Origin: Firmicutes bacterium UBA6226
GTDB taxonomy: Bacteria > Bacillota_A > Clostridia > Peptostreptococcales > Acidaminobacteraceae
Direction of reading: 5' to 3'
DNA length: 5,183 nucleotides
Assembly (NCBI GenBank): GCA_002441045.1
Contig: DJWQ01000086.1
Span: 1 to 5,183, forward strand
Shown here: one piece after another, positions 1-4,776 of the stretch
Layout of the letters: each line of letters begins with the position of its first letter
How positions within the stretch are numbered: the stretch's first letter is position 1
Made by a program: the position numbers and the translations under genes
Notes under the pieces: generated by a model
Told to the model about the DNA's origin: nothing
The model's input: the letters and a program-made list of their open reading frames with translations, nothing else
Databases searched by the model: none

Positions 1-1124
1 GTATCTAGTTTTAAGAAATACTGATATAGACCTGCACCAAACGCCCAAAGAATCAAGTTCTGGATGCTATAAAGATCGCTGCCCCCTCTTCTCTTAAGCA
101 AAAAGTAATCCGTTAGTAAGATGGCAAACATAGGTGCAAATGCAGATCCAATTAGATAAAGAAAGCTTTCATAGTAAGTGGTTGGAATCATAATCGCTAA
201 AAGTGCACCAATACCACAGATGATCAGTGCCACGGTTTTCTCGTTTACTTTTTTTAGTGTGATAAAGCTAATCGCACCAGAATAAACATCTAAAAATGTC
301 GTTGTAACAGTTGAAAGTGAGATAACAAGAAGCGCTAAAACAGGTAATCCAGCAGCAGTTAGGAGTTCACCGATATCACTTGTCCCCGCATATAGCGCAG
401 CGCCAAGTCCGATGGCATACATAAAAATACTACCTACGGTATAGCCGAATGCACTTGCGATTGGACCTGATTTTTTTGAGCTTGCATACTGCGTATAGTC
501 GGAAATTAGAGGCAGCCATGAAAGTGGCATAATGATACTGAGTTCAAGTGCCAATCCAAAGGAGAGCGTTTCATCCGAGAGCATTGGTGTTACACCACCT
601 GAAAAGGCTTTAAAGCCTAGGTAGATGCTCACTAAAAAAAGTCCTGTAACCGCAATCAAGTTAAGCTTCTTAAGTCGATCAAATCCAATACCGATCCAAA
701 CCGCTATTAAAATGGCAATAAATAGACAAAGTAGAATTTGAAGACTTGAACCAATAGACGTGATAGAAGCCAGCGAAGGCATTGCTGTTAGTACACCGCC
801 TAGGGCACTGGCACCGCTACTGATCATAACCGCTGTCCAGCCGATGAGTTGAACAACATTGAGTATTGCGAATAGTGGTAAACCGTATTTTCCAAAGCTG
901 AGTTTGGATGACTCGATTGCCGCAAGATTTTCACGTGCTCCTATGGCACCAGCGAGCCATAAGATGCCGCCACCAATTAGATGTCCTATAATAATGGCGA
1001 GAAGTGCTTTCCCAAGTCCAAGTGGAGCAAGTAATGCGCCTGTGAGGATTTCAGCGAGTGAAACTGCTGCTCCAAACCATAGGATGCTTAGGTTAAAGTT
1101 AGATAGTGATGTTTTGTGTGTCAT
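1..1124 (-). CDS. cytX: CytX-type NCS1 permease, putative hydroxymethylpyrimidine transporter (3' end cut by the window)
   Basis: Inner-membrane permease of the NCS1 (nucleobase:cation symport-1) family. The CytX subgroup is thought to import hydroxymethylpyrimidine, the thiamin pyrimidine precursor. I read 374 codons from the ATG at 1122-1124 with no stop before the window edge; family members are about 390-400 residues, so only a short C-terminal piece is missing. The protein is almost wholly hydrophobic, with about 10-12 predicted membrane segments. NCS1-like landmarks are WFGAAVSLAEI (residues 16-26, first helix), QLIGWTAVM (92-100), LPLISDYTQYA (204-214) and TTTFLDVYSGAIS (274-286). AGGAGG at 1129-1134, 4 nt before the ATG, fixes the start. 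The gene has its own promoter and lies downstream of a TPP riboswitch and terminator, which separates CytX from the related cytosine permease CodB and is the main reason for the thiamin assignment. Transport of the pyrimidine itself is inferred from family and regulation. Confidence 0.9.
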   Translation of the reverse strand, partial: MTHKTSLSNFNLSILWFGAAVSLAEILTGALLAPLGLGKALLAIIIGHLIGGGILWLAGAIGARENLAAIESSKLSFGKYGLPLFAILNVVQLIGWTAVMISSGASALGGVLTAMPSLASITSIGSSLQILLCLFIAILIAVWIGIGFDRLKKLNLIAVTGLFLVSIYLGFKAFSGGVTPMLSDETLSFGLALELSIIMPLSWLPLISDYTQYASSKKSGPIASAFGYTVGSIFMYAIGLGAALYAGTSDIGELLTAAGLPVLALLVISLSTVTTTFLDVYSGAISFITLKKVNEKTVALIICGIGALLAIMIPTTYYESFLYLIGSAFAPMFAILLTDYFLLKRRGGSDLYSIQNLILWAFGAGLYQYFLKLD

Positions 1125-1283
1125 TCTTCCTCCTATTACGGGAAAGGAAGAAACAATTAAATTTCGTCAGATACTAGATGTAAACCAAACAGCTGTATAT
1201 CTAGCTGCTTACAAGTAAGTCTGAGACAACATGAAAATCTTCGGACATAAGTCCTCGGATGTTACCACAAATAAGATTATGGC
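1125..1283 (-). other. cytX leader downstream of the riboswitch terminator, no firm gene
   Basis: About 160 nt separate the terminator from the cytX ATG, longer than needed for a ribosome binding site. Read on the minus strand, it holds a GGAC-TTAT-GTCC mini-hairpin (1243-1254). It also has an imperfect inverted repeat with arms 1174-1182 and 1196-1204 (CTAGAT/ATCTAG core) around a CAGCTG palindrome. A 15-codon reading frame (1201-1248, MSEDFHVVSDLLVSS) is preceded by GAGG at 4-nt spacing. None of these is strong enough to call as a functional element. The only clear signal is the cytX ribosome binding site at 1129-1134. Confidence 0.35.
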
Positions 1284-1317
1284 AAAATAAAAAGGTGCAC
1301 CCAATACTAGGTGCACC
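1284..1317 (-). terminator. Intrinsic terminator of the TPP riboswitch (expression platform)
   Basis: On the minus strand two copies of GGTGCACC (1310-1317, then 1294-1301) form an 8-bp GC-rich stem with an 8-nt loop. A U-rich tract, TTTTTATTTT (1293-1284), follows directly. Since GGTGCACC is its own reverse complement, the arms are both direct and inverted repeats. The position, about 20 nt after the end of the TPP aptamer and before cytX, is that of a transcription-attenuation platform: TPP binding should favour this hairpin and stop transcription. Confidence 0.9.
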
Positions 1318-1335
1318 CATTCAATCTATCATGTC

Positions 1336-1417
1336 GCTTCCCTACGTTGGCATTATCCAAATCAGGTACGGTCGAAACTCTCAGTTTCCTCTCAGCCCAT
1401 TTATGAGCTCCCGAATT
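1336..1417 (-). promoter_or_regulatory. TPP riboswitch (THI-box) aptamer controlling cytX
   Basis: On the minus strand the conserved TPP aptamer segments appear in order: CGGGAG (1413-1408), GGGCTGAGAGG (1398-1388), ACCTGAT (1367-1361), then GGATAATGCC and ACGTAGGGAAG. These match the canonical thiamin pyrophosphate aptamer, including the pyrimidine-sensing CUGAGA and the pyrophosphate-sensing side. Helices are visible: GCUC/GGGC for P2-P3, an optional GAAAC/GUUUC arm (P3a-like), and UUGG/CCAA in the other arm. The last helix replaces the usual CUGG/CCAG by a compensated pair change, which supports a working fold. The aptamer starts a few nucleotides after the predicted transcription start and precedes an intrinsic terminator, so TPP should repress cytX by attenuation. 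Confidence 0.97.
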
Positions 1418-1431
1418 ATTAAATTCGCCTT

Positions 1432-1461
1432 ATTATAGCATGTGGTTCTCTTTTGTGACAA
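1432..1461 (-). promoter_or_regulatory. cytX promoter, sigma-A type with extended -10
   Basis: On the minus strand TTGTCA (1461-1456) is followed after 18 bp by TATAAT (1437-1432), preceded by TGC, which makes an extended -10. Transcription would begin near 1425, about 8 nt upstream of the TPP aptamer. The -35 hexamer sits 1 bp beyond the stop codon of the merR-family gene, so the two genes are close on the same strand but cytX has an independent start. No terminator separates them, so readthrough from the regulator gene would meet the riboswitch terminator. Confidence 0.88.
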
Positions 1462-1462
1462 G

Positions 1463-2287
1463 TTAAACTTCCGAAGTATTTACTTGATAGTAAATTTCTA
1501 AAAGTGTAAACTTCTCTCTGTTTTCTACATAGTTGCCCAAAATTCTACCCCATAATAGGTGCTTTGGCATATAGTCCAACTGTTTGGTATAAATTTCAAA
1601 ACGTTTGATAAGCGACGTAAAATCGAAGTTGGTTTGATTGGATAATGCATAGATTTTAAGCGTATCTGATGCGGGTATAACGTCAAAGGAATCAATACTC
1701 TTATGCGGACAAGTGTTTAACATTTCTTCTGTGATGGCAATCCCCCAATCAAAGTGTGAAGGATCCTCTGAGTTAAGTTTAAAGCTATAACTAACTTCAG
1801 GAAGCTGATTCATCCAAAATGCAATATCCTCTACTTCATCGATTAGTAGATTTTCATCGGTTTGAATCATACGATAAAGTGGGCTTTGTGTAACTCGTTC
1901 AGGCTCAAATGTAATGTTAGGCATACTAAAATCAGAAAGTTTATAAATCTGAGAACGACTTAATATTTGATTAAGCGTCTGTAAATGCTTTTGAACTTGC
2001 TTCAATCTATTGATTTCAGAAGTCACATGATCGACTTGATTTTGCAAAGTCGTATGGTACTTACTTTTCTCAATGCCAAGCGAAAGCTTTGCAGCTTGAT
2101 CCAATGAAAAATCAAGGCTCCTGTATCTTCTACATGATAGAAGTTCTCTCACATCGAAGTCGTCATAATATCTATAGCCATTGTTTTCATCTTTTTTAGG
2201 TTCGACGACACCATACTTCTCGTAAAGTCGTAAAGTGTCAGGGGTTAAGCCTATTTTTTCAGAGAATGCTTTAATCGTGTATTTCAT
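1463..2287 (-). CDS. MerR-family transcriptional regulator with C-terminal GyrI/BmrR-like effector domain
   Basis: Predicted ligand-responsive activator of 274 residues. Residues 3-22 (YTIKAFSEKIGLTPDTLRLYEK) form the MerR winged helix-turn-helix. NGYRYYDDFDV (36-46) is the wing and start of the second helix pair. Residues about 75-112 form a long helix for the antiparallel dimer coiled coil. Residues about 117-274 look like a GyrI-like small-molecule domain, ending in the typical strand TLLEIYYQV; total length matches BmrR-class proteins (about 280). There is no cysteine pattern of metal or redox MerR sensors, which favours an organic ligand. The start at 2287 is chosen because GGAGG lies 5 nt upstream (2293-2297). 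An in-frame ATG at 2332 lacks a ribosome binding site and overlaps the likely -35 box. The gene is divergent from the flavin reductase lipoprotein gene, whose promoter carries a MerR-type operator, so that gene is the probable target. The ligand is unknown. Confidence 0.92.
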   Translation of the reverse strand: MKYTIKAFSEKIGLTPDTLRLYEKYGVVEPKKDENNGYRYYDDFDVRELLSCRRYRSLDFSLDQAAKLSLGIEKSKYHTTLQNQVDHVTSEINRLKQVQKHLQTLNQILSRSQIYKLSDFSMPNITFEPERVTQSPLYRMIQTDENLLIDEVEDIAFWMNQLPEVSYSFKLNSEDPSHFDWGIAITEEMLNTCPHKSIDSFDVIPASDTLKIYALSNQTNFDFTSLIKRFEIYTKQLDYMPKHLLWGRILGNYVENREKFTLLEIYYQVNTSEV

Positions 2288-2303
2288 ACTTGCCTCCACG
2301 TTT

Positions 2304-2332
2304 ATTTTAGCGAAGAGCTGATAGAAATTCAA
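2304..2332 (-). promoter_or_regulatory. Candidate promoter of the merR-family gene
   Basis: On the minus strand TTGAAT (2332-2327) and TAAAAT (2309-2304) are separated by exactly 17 bp. Transcription would start near 2297, giving a very short leader with the GGAGG site at its 5' end. The boxes are near consensus but the short leader is a reservation. This promoter does not overlap the MerR-type operator at 2374-2388, so autoregulation is not evident from it. Confidence 0.5.
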
Positions 2333-2367
2333 TGCAATGTAAAAAGAAAAATAATTTTGTTAAATTC

Positions 2368-2398
2368 TTGACATTGGTGTTGCACCAAGGTTTATTCT
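2368..2398 (+). promoter_or_regulatory. MerR-type promoter with operator dyad, driving the flavin reductase gene
   Basis: A perfect -35 TTGACA (2368-2373) and a weak -10 TATTCT (2393-2398) are separated by 19 bp instead of 17. The spacer contains a perfect inverted repeat, TTGGTG-TTG-CACCAA (2374-2388). An overlong 19-20 bp spacer with a central dyad is the hallmark of promoters activated by MerR-family proteins, which untwist the DNA to realign the boxes. The divergent merR-family gene begins 81 bp away. Expected behaviour is a promoter silent without ligand and active when the regulator binds its effector. Start of transcription is expected near 2405. Confidence 0.88.
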
Positions 2399-2405
2399 AT
2401 GGAAA

Positions 2406-2417
2406 AGACGGCCGTCT
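2406..2417 (+). repeat. 12-bp GC-rich palindrome at the transcription start of the reductase gene
   Basis: AGACGGCCGTCT is a perfect palindrome located at the predicted +1 of the MerR-type promoter, in otherwise AT-rich DNA. As RNA it could form a short 5'-terminal hairpin (AGAC/GUCU around GGCC); as DNA it could be an operator for a second regulator. Function not established. Confidence 0.45.
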
Positions 2418-2441
2418 AAGAGAATATGTTAAATTTATATC

Positions 2442-2447
2442 AGGAGG
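2442..2447 (+). promoter_or_regulatory. Ribosome binding site deciding the GTG start of the reductase gene
   Basis: AGGAGG lies 5 nt before GTG at 2453. The alternative in-frame ATG at 2426 lies upstream of this site, has no Shine-Dalgarno of its own and would add nine residues before the lipoprotein signal, so GTG is the likely start. Confidence 0.9.
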
Positions 2448-2452
2448 ATATT

Positions 2453-4405
2453 GTGAAAAAGTTAAGCAAAAAGGGGTTAATCGTACTTTTAAGTTTGATG
2501 CTCGTATTGAGCTCACTTAGTGGTTGTGCAAATGACGCAACACCTACGACAGAAGCATCTACAACAGCTGAGACAACAGTCACTGATGGTGGCATACGCT
2601 TTAACGCAGGTACTTATACAGGAATAGCTGAAGGAAAAGAAGGTGTTATTGAGGTTTCGGTTACCTTCTCTGAAGATAAAATTGAATCGATAGAAATCGT
2701 TAGTCAAACAGAGACTGCTGGTATCGGTGCTGAAGCGATCGAAAGATTAAAAGAAGATATCGTCGCATACCAGTCTTTGGGATTAGATGCCGTATCAGGG
2801 GCTTCAGAAACAAGTGAGGCTTTATTAATGGCAGTATCAGAAGCAGTAAAAGCTGCTGGTGGTGATGTGGATGCTTTAAAGGCGGTAGCGATTGAAAAAA
2901 GTAATGCAGGTGTGACTGAAACCCTAGAAGCAGACATCGTGGTTATCGGTACAGGTGCATCTGGTGTTTCAGCTGCAGTTTCAGCTGCTGATGAAGGCAA
3001 AAAAGTAATTTTAGTTGAGAAAACTGCTACGGTTGGTGGTGCGAGTAACCTTTCTTGGGCGGGTAAATTCTACAACTCCTCTGCTTCTGTAACAGCGGGC
3101 TTAAACATCGCGGTTGAAGATGAGATAGCAAACTGGATCGTAAACAATCACTGGCGCGTAGATGCATCTGCAATTCGCCAATATGTGGTAAAATCTGGCG
3201 AAACCTATGATTGGTTAAATGAAAAAGGCTATACAACGACGTTTATTAATTTCTTTGGAGAACCGCTTCACATGCTACCAGCTTATGAGACACGTCAAGG
3301 GCTTTTAAGAAATATGATCAGTGAATCTGTTGAAGCAAACGGTGGACAGTTATTAACTGAAACGACTGGAAAATCTTTAGTGACCGATGCAAATGGCAAT
3401 ATCACTGGGGCAATTTGTAAAAAAGCAGATGGTACTACTATTGAAATTAAGGCAAATGCAGTTATCCTTGCAACTGGCGGTTATGCTGCCAATGCTGAAA
3501 TGGTAAAAGAATTATTTGGATTTGAAGGTGTAAACGGTGGTTTGGGTCAAAACGTTGGTGAAGGCTTAGAAATGGCATGGGCAATCGGTGCAAAAGTACC
3601 TGATAATATCGGTGGTCAAATGCTTCACCAAACCTTGGCTTCAGCTACTGCTGATCTTAAAAAGTCATATGAAAGCTTTGAAGCAAGCTATCCGTTGATG
3701 TTAACTTACCTCCCTACTTTCATGAATGTCGGCCCATCGGGTGCAAGATTTAGAGATGAAGCGGCGACGTTAACAGCTGTAGCTGCAGCTAATACAAGTG
3801 CTTTCAACGGTCCGTATCACTATGTTATCGTATCAAAATCTCAAATCGACGCTTTAATCGCTTCTGGTATGACAGGTGTTGGCGCAACGAGATTACCTGG
3901 TATGCCCCCAGAGTTTTATGCAGATTTCGCTGCTCAATTTACACTTGATACACCATGGGCAGATGCATATGCTATCTTTGATCAAATGGTTGCAAATGGG
4001 GATGGCTTCAAAGGTGATACACCAGAAGCTTTAGCTGAAAATGCTGGTATGGATGCTGAAGTTTTCGCAGCGGCATTTAACCAATACCAAGAAGCGACTA
4101 GCACTGGTGTAGATTCTGCTTTTGGTAAATCAGCAGATTACCTTTTATCAATGGGTGAAACGGGCCCTTACTATGCCATCAAAGCTGAAATCAACAACCT
4201 CGGATCAGTTGGTGGACTACTGGTCAACTCAAGATTCCAAGTATTAAACGACAACAGAGTACCGATCAAAGGTCTCTATGCAGTTGGTTTAGAATCAGAA
4301 GGCGTATTGTTCAATGACACCTACGTTGGAAACGGCGTCGGCATCGGCTACTCATTTACATCAGGCAGATTAGGCGGAACCTTCGCTGCAGAAGATTTAA
4401 AATAA
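2453..4405 (+). CDS. Extracellular lipoprotein flavin reductase: FMN-binding domain plus fumarate-reductase-type FAD domain
   Basis: Predicted surface-anchored reductase of 650 residues. It should pass electrons from covalent FMN to FAD and on to a small organic acceptor, as in FrdA/UrdA-like extracellular reductases. Residues 1-25 are a lipoprotein signal (KKLSKK, hydrophobic core, lipobox LSGC, C25 lipidated), followed by a Thr/Ala/Glu-rich linker to about 45. The FMN-binding domain (about 53-132) carries DAVSGAS (112-118), the ApbE-type flavinylation motif, with S118 the likely FMN site. The FAD domain begins at 159 (ADIVVIGTGASG, then E189) and has ATGGYAAN (340-347) and GEGLEMAWAIGA (369-380). 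No haem-binding CxxCH is present, so electrons probably arrive from a separate membrane quinone or flavin system. Aligned from memory with Shewanella Fcc3, the catalytic Arg position (R402) is L440, the H504 region reads NNLGSVGG (581-588) and the R544 position is about T623. Fumarate is therefore doubtful as substrate. The gene is alone, expressed from a MerR-type promoter, and ends in a strong terminator. Confidence 0.93.
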   Translation: MKKLSKKGLIVLLSLMLVLSSLSGCANDATPTTEASTTAETTVTDGGIRFNAGTYTGIAEGKEGVIEVSVTFSEDKIESIEIVSQTETAGIGAEAIERLKEDIVAYQSLGLDAVSGASETSEALLMAVSEAVKAAGGDVDALKAVAIEKSNAGVTETLEADIVVIGTGASGVSAAVSAADEGKKVILVEKTATVGGASNLSWAGKFYNSSASVTAGLNIAVEDEIANWIVNNHWRVDASAIRQYVVKSGETYDWLNEKGYTTTFINFFGEPLHMLPAYETRQGLLRNMISESVEANGGQLLTETTGKSLVTDANGNITGAICKKADGTTIEIKANAVILATGGYAANAEMVKELFGFEGVNGGLGQNVGEGLEMAWAIGAKVPDNIGGQMLHQTLASATADLKKSYESFEASYPLMLTYLPTFMNVGPSGARFRDEAATLTAVAAANTSAFNGPYHYVIVSKSQIDALIASGMTGVGATRLPGMPPEFYADFAAQFTLDTPWADAYAIFDQMVANGDGFKGDTPEALAENAGMDAEVFAAAFNQYQEATSTGVDSAFGKSADYLLSMGETGPYYAIKAEINNLGSVGGLLVNSRFQVLNDNRVPIKGLYAVGLESEGVLFNDTYVGNGVGIGYSFTSGRLGGTFAAEDLK

Positions 4406-4439
4406 TTTTAAAGCAATAGCAATGTAGAATAATAAGCAT

Positions 4440-4500
4440 AAACCTCCAATTTAGCGGAACTAATTAAGCTTTTAATTAGCACCTCTATTTGGAGGTTTTT
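4440..4500 (+). terminator. Intrinsic terminator of the flavin reductase gene, long two-part hairpin
   Basis: An outer 10-bp stem, AAACCTCCAA (4440-4449) with TTGGAGGTTT (4489-4498), encloses an inner perfect 8-bp stem, CTAATTAA (4460-4467) with TTAATTAG (4472-4479) around a GCTT loop. A T run (4496-4500) follows the outer stem. It lies 35 nt after the stop codon and marks the end of a single-gene transcript. The nested inner stem is AT-rich and unusual in length for a terminator, but the layout is clear. Confidence 0.88.
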
Positions 4501-4598
4501 AGTTATAATTGTATAAACTTAGGAATTACAATTGATTTCTAATAATTATTGTCTATCAGTCATGCATTGTCAAATTATTTGCTAGGAATCATATGTCA

Positions 4599-4686
4599 TA
4601 ATTGAGCGTATAAATAACTTTTGGAAGAGGCTCCGCAACGAAGTGAGGACCGGTCCACTGTAAAAAGTTATTTATACGCTCAATTA
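4599..4686. repeat. 88-bp element: perfect 24-bp inverted repeats around a GC-rich 40-nt centre
   Basis: The arm 4599-4622 (starts TAATTGAGCGTATAAATAAC) is repeated in perfect reverse complement at 4663-4686. The centre (4623-4662) is about 60% GC in AT-rich surroundings and contains its own palindrome, GGACCGGTCC (4647-4656). No T run follows either arm, so it is not an ordinary intrinsic terminator. The ends carry TA, as would be left by an IS630/Tc1-like miniature element, but a real target duplication cannot be distinguished from the repeat itself. It could be a MITE-like or REP-like repeat, a cruciform, or a structured RNA. Within the 371-bp gene-free gap 4406-4776, this element, the terminator and the downstream promoter are the main recognisable items. 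Confidence 0.75.
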
Positions 4687-4698
4687 CAGTTATATTAC

Positions 4699-4713
4699 TT
4701 AACTTGCAGTTAA
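4699..4713. promoter_or_regulatory. Candidate operator dyad over the -35 box of the ABC transporter promoter
   Basis: TTAACT-TGC-AGTTAA is a perfect 6-bp inverted repeat with a 3-bp centre overlapping the -35 hexamer (4704-4709). A direct repeat flanks it: TTACAGTTATAT (4684-4695) and TTACAGTGATAT (4718-4729), 34 bp apart and on the same face of the helix after about three turns. A repressor could block RNA polymerase here; no regulator gene for it is seen in the window. Confidence 0.4.
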
Positions 4714-4732
4714 ATCTTTACAGTGATATAAT
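4704..4732 (+). promoter_or_regulatory. Promoter of the ABC transporter ATPase gene, extended -10
   Basis: TTGCAG (4704-4709) and TATAAT (4727-4732) are separated by 17 bp, with TGA directly before the -10 (extended -10). Transcription should start near 4739, giving a leader of about 38 nt that ends in AGGAGG (4767-4772). Confidence 0.85.
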
Positions 4733-4776
4733 AAAAATCCTTTCGACAAAAACTAAATATTACCTTAGGAGGCACA

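Noticed and set aside
1..1124. Permease as cytosine transporter CodB
   Set aside because: It is the same superfamily, but no cytosine deaminase gene is seen and the TPP riboswitch points to thiamin precursor uptake.
859..1218. Plus-strand open frame of 119 codons
   Set aside because: It is antisense to the cytX permease and its leader, has no ribosome binding site, and its protein is low-complexity Ser/Pro/Ala-rich, typical of a shadow frame.
1463..2287. The MerR-type protein as regulator of cytX
   Set aside because: The cytX promoter has an 18-bp spacer with consensus boxes and no dyad, and thiamin control is explained by the riboswitch; the MerR-type dyad is found only at the reductase promoter.
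2288..2332. Longer N-terminus for the MerR-family protein from the ATG at 2332
   Set aside because: No Shine-Dalgarno precedes it, the MerR fold begins at the inner Met, and that inner ATG has GGAGG at 5-nt spacing.
2332..2520. Plus-strand open frame of 62 codons across the promoter
   Set aside because: It spans the MerR-type promoter and the start of the lipoprotein gene in another frame and has no ribosome binding site.
2513..3236. Three minus-strand open frames (2513-2707, 2704-3000, 3027-3236)
   Set aside because: All lie antisense to the well-supported flavin reductase gene, with no start signals and no recognisable domains.
4507..4533. AATTGTA/TACAATT inverted repeat
   Set aside because: Only 7 bp, AT-rich in AT-rich DNA, with no T run or promoter context; chance is likely.
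4599..4686. The long inverted repeat as an intrinsic terminator
   Set aside because: Neither strand has a T run after the distal arm, and a proper terminator for the reductase gene already exists at 4440-4500.
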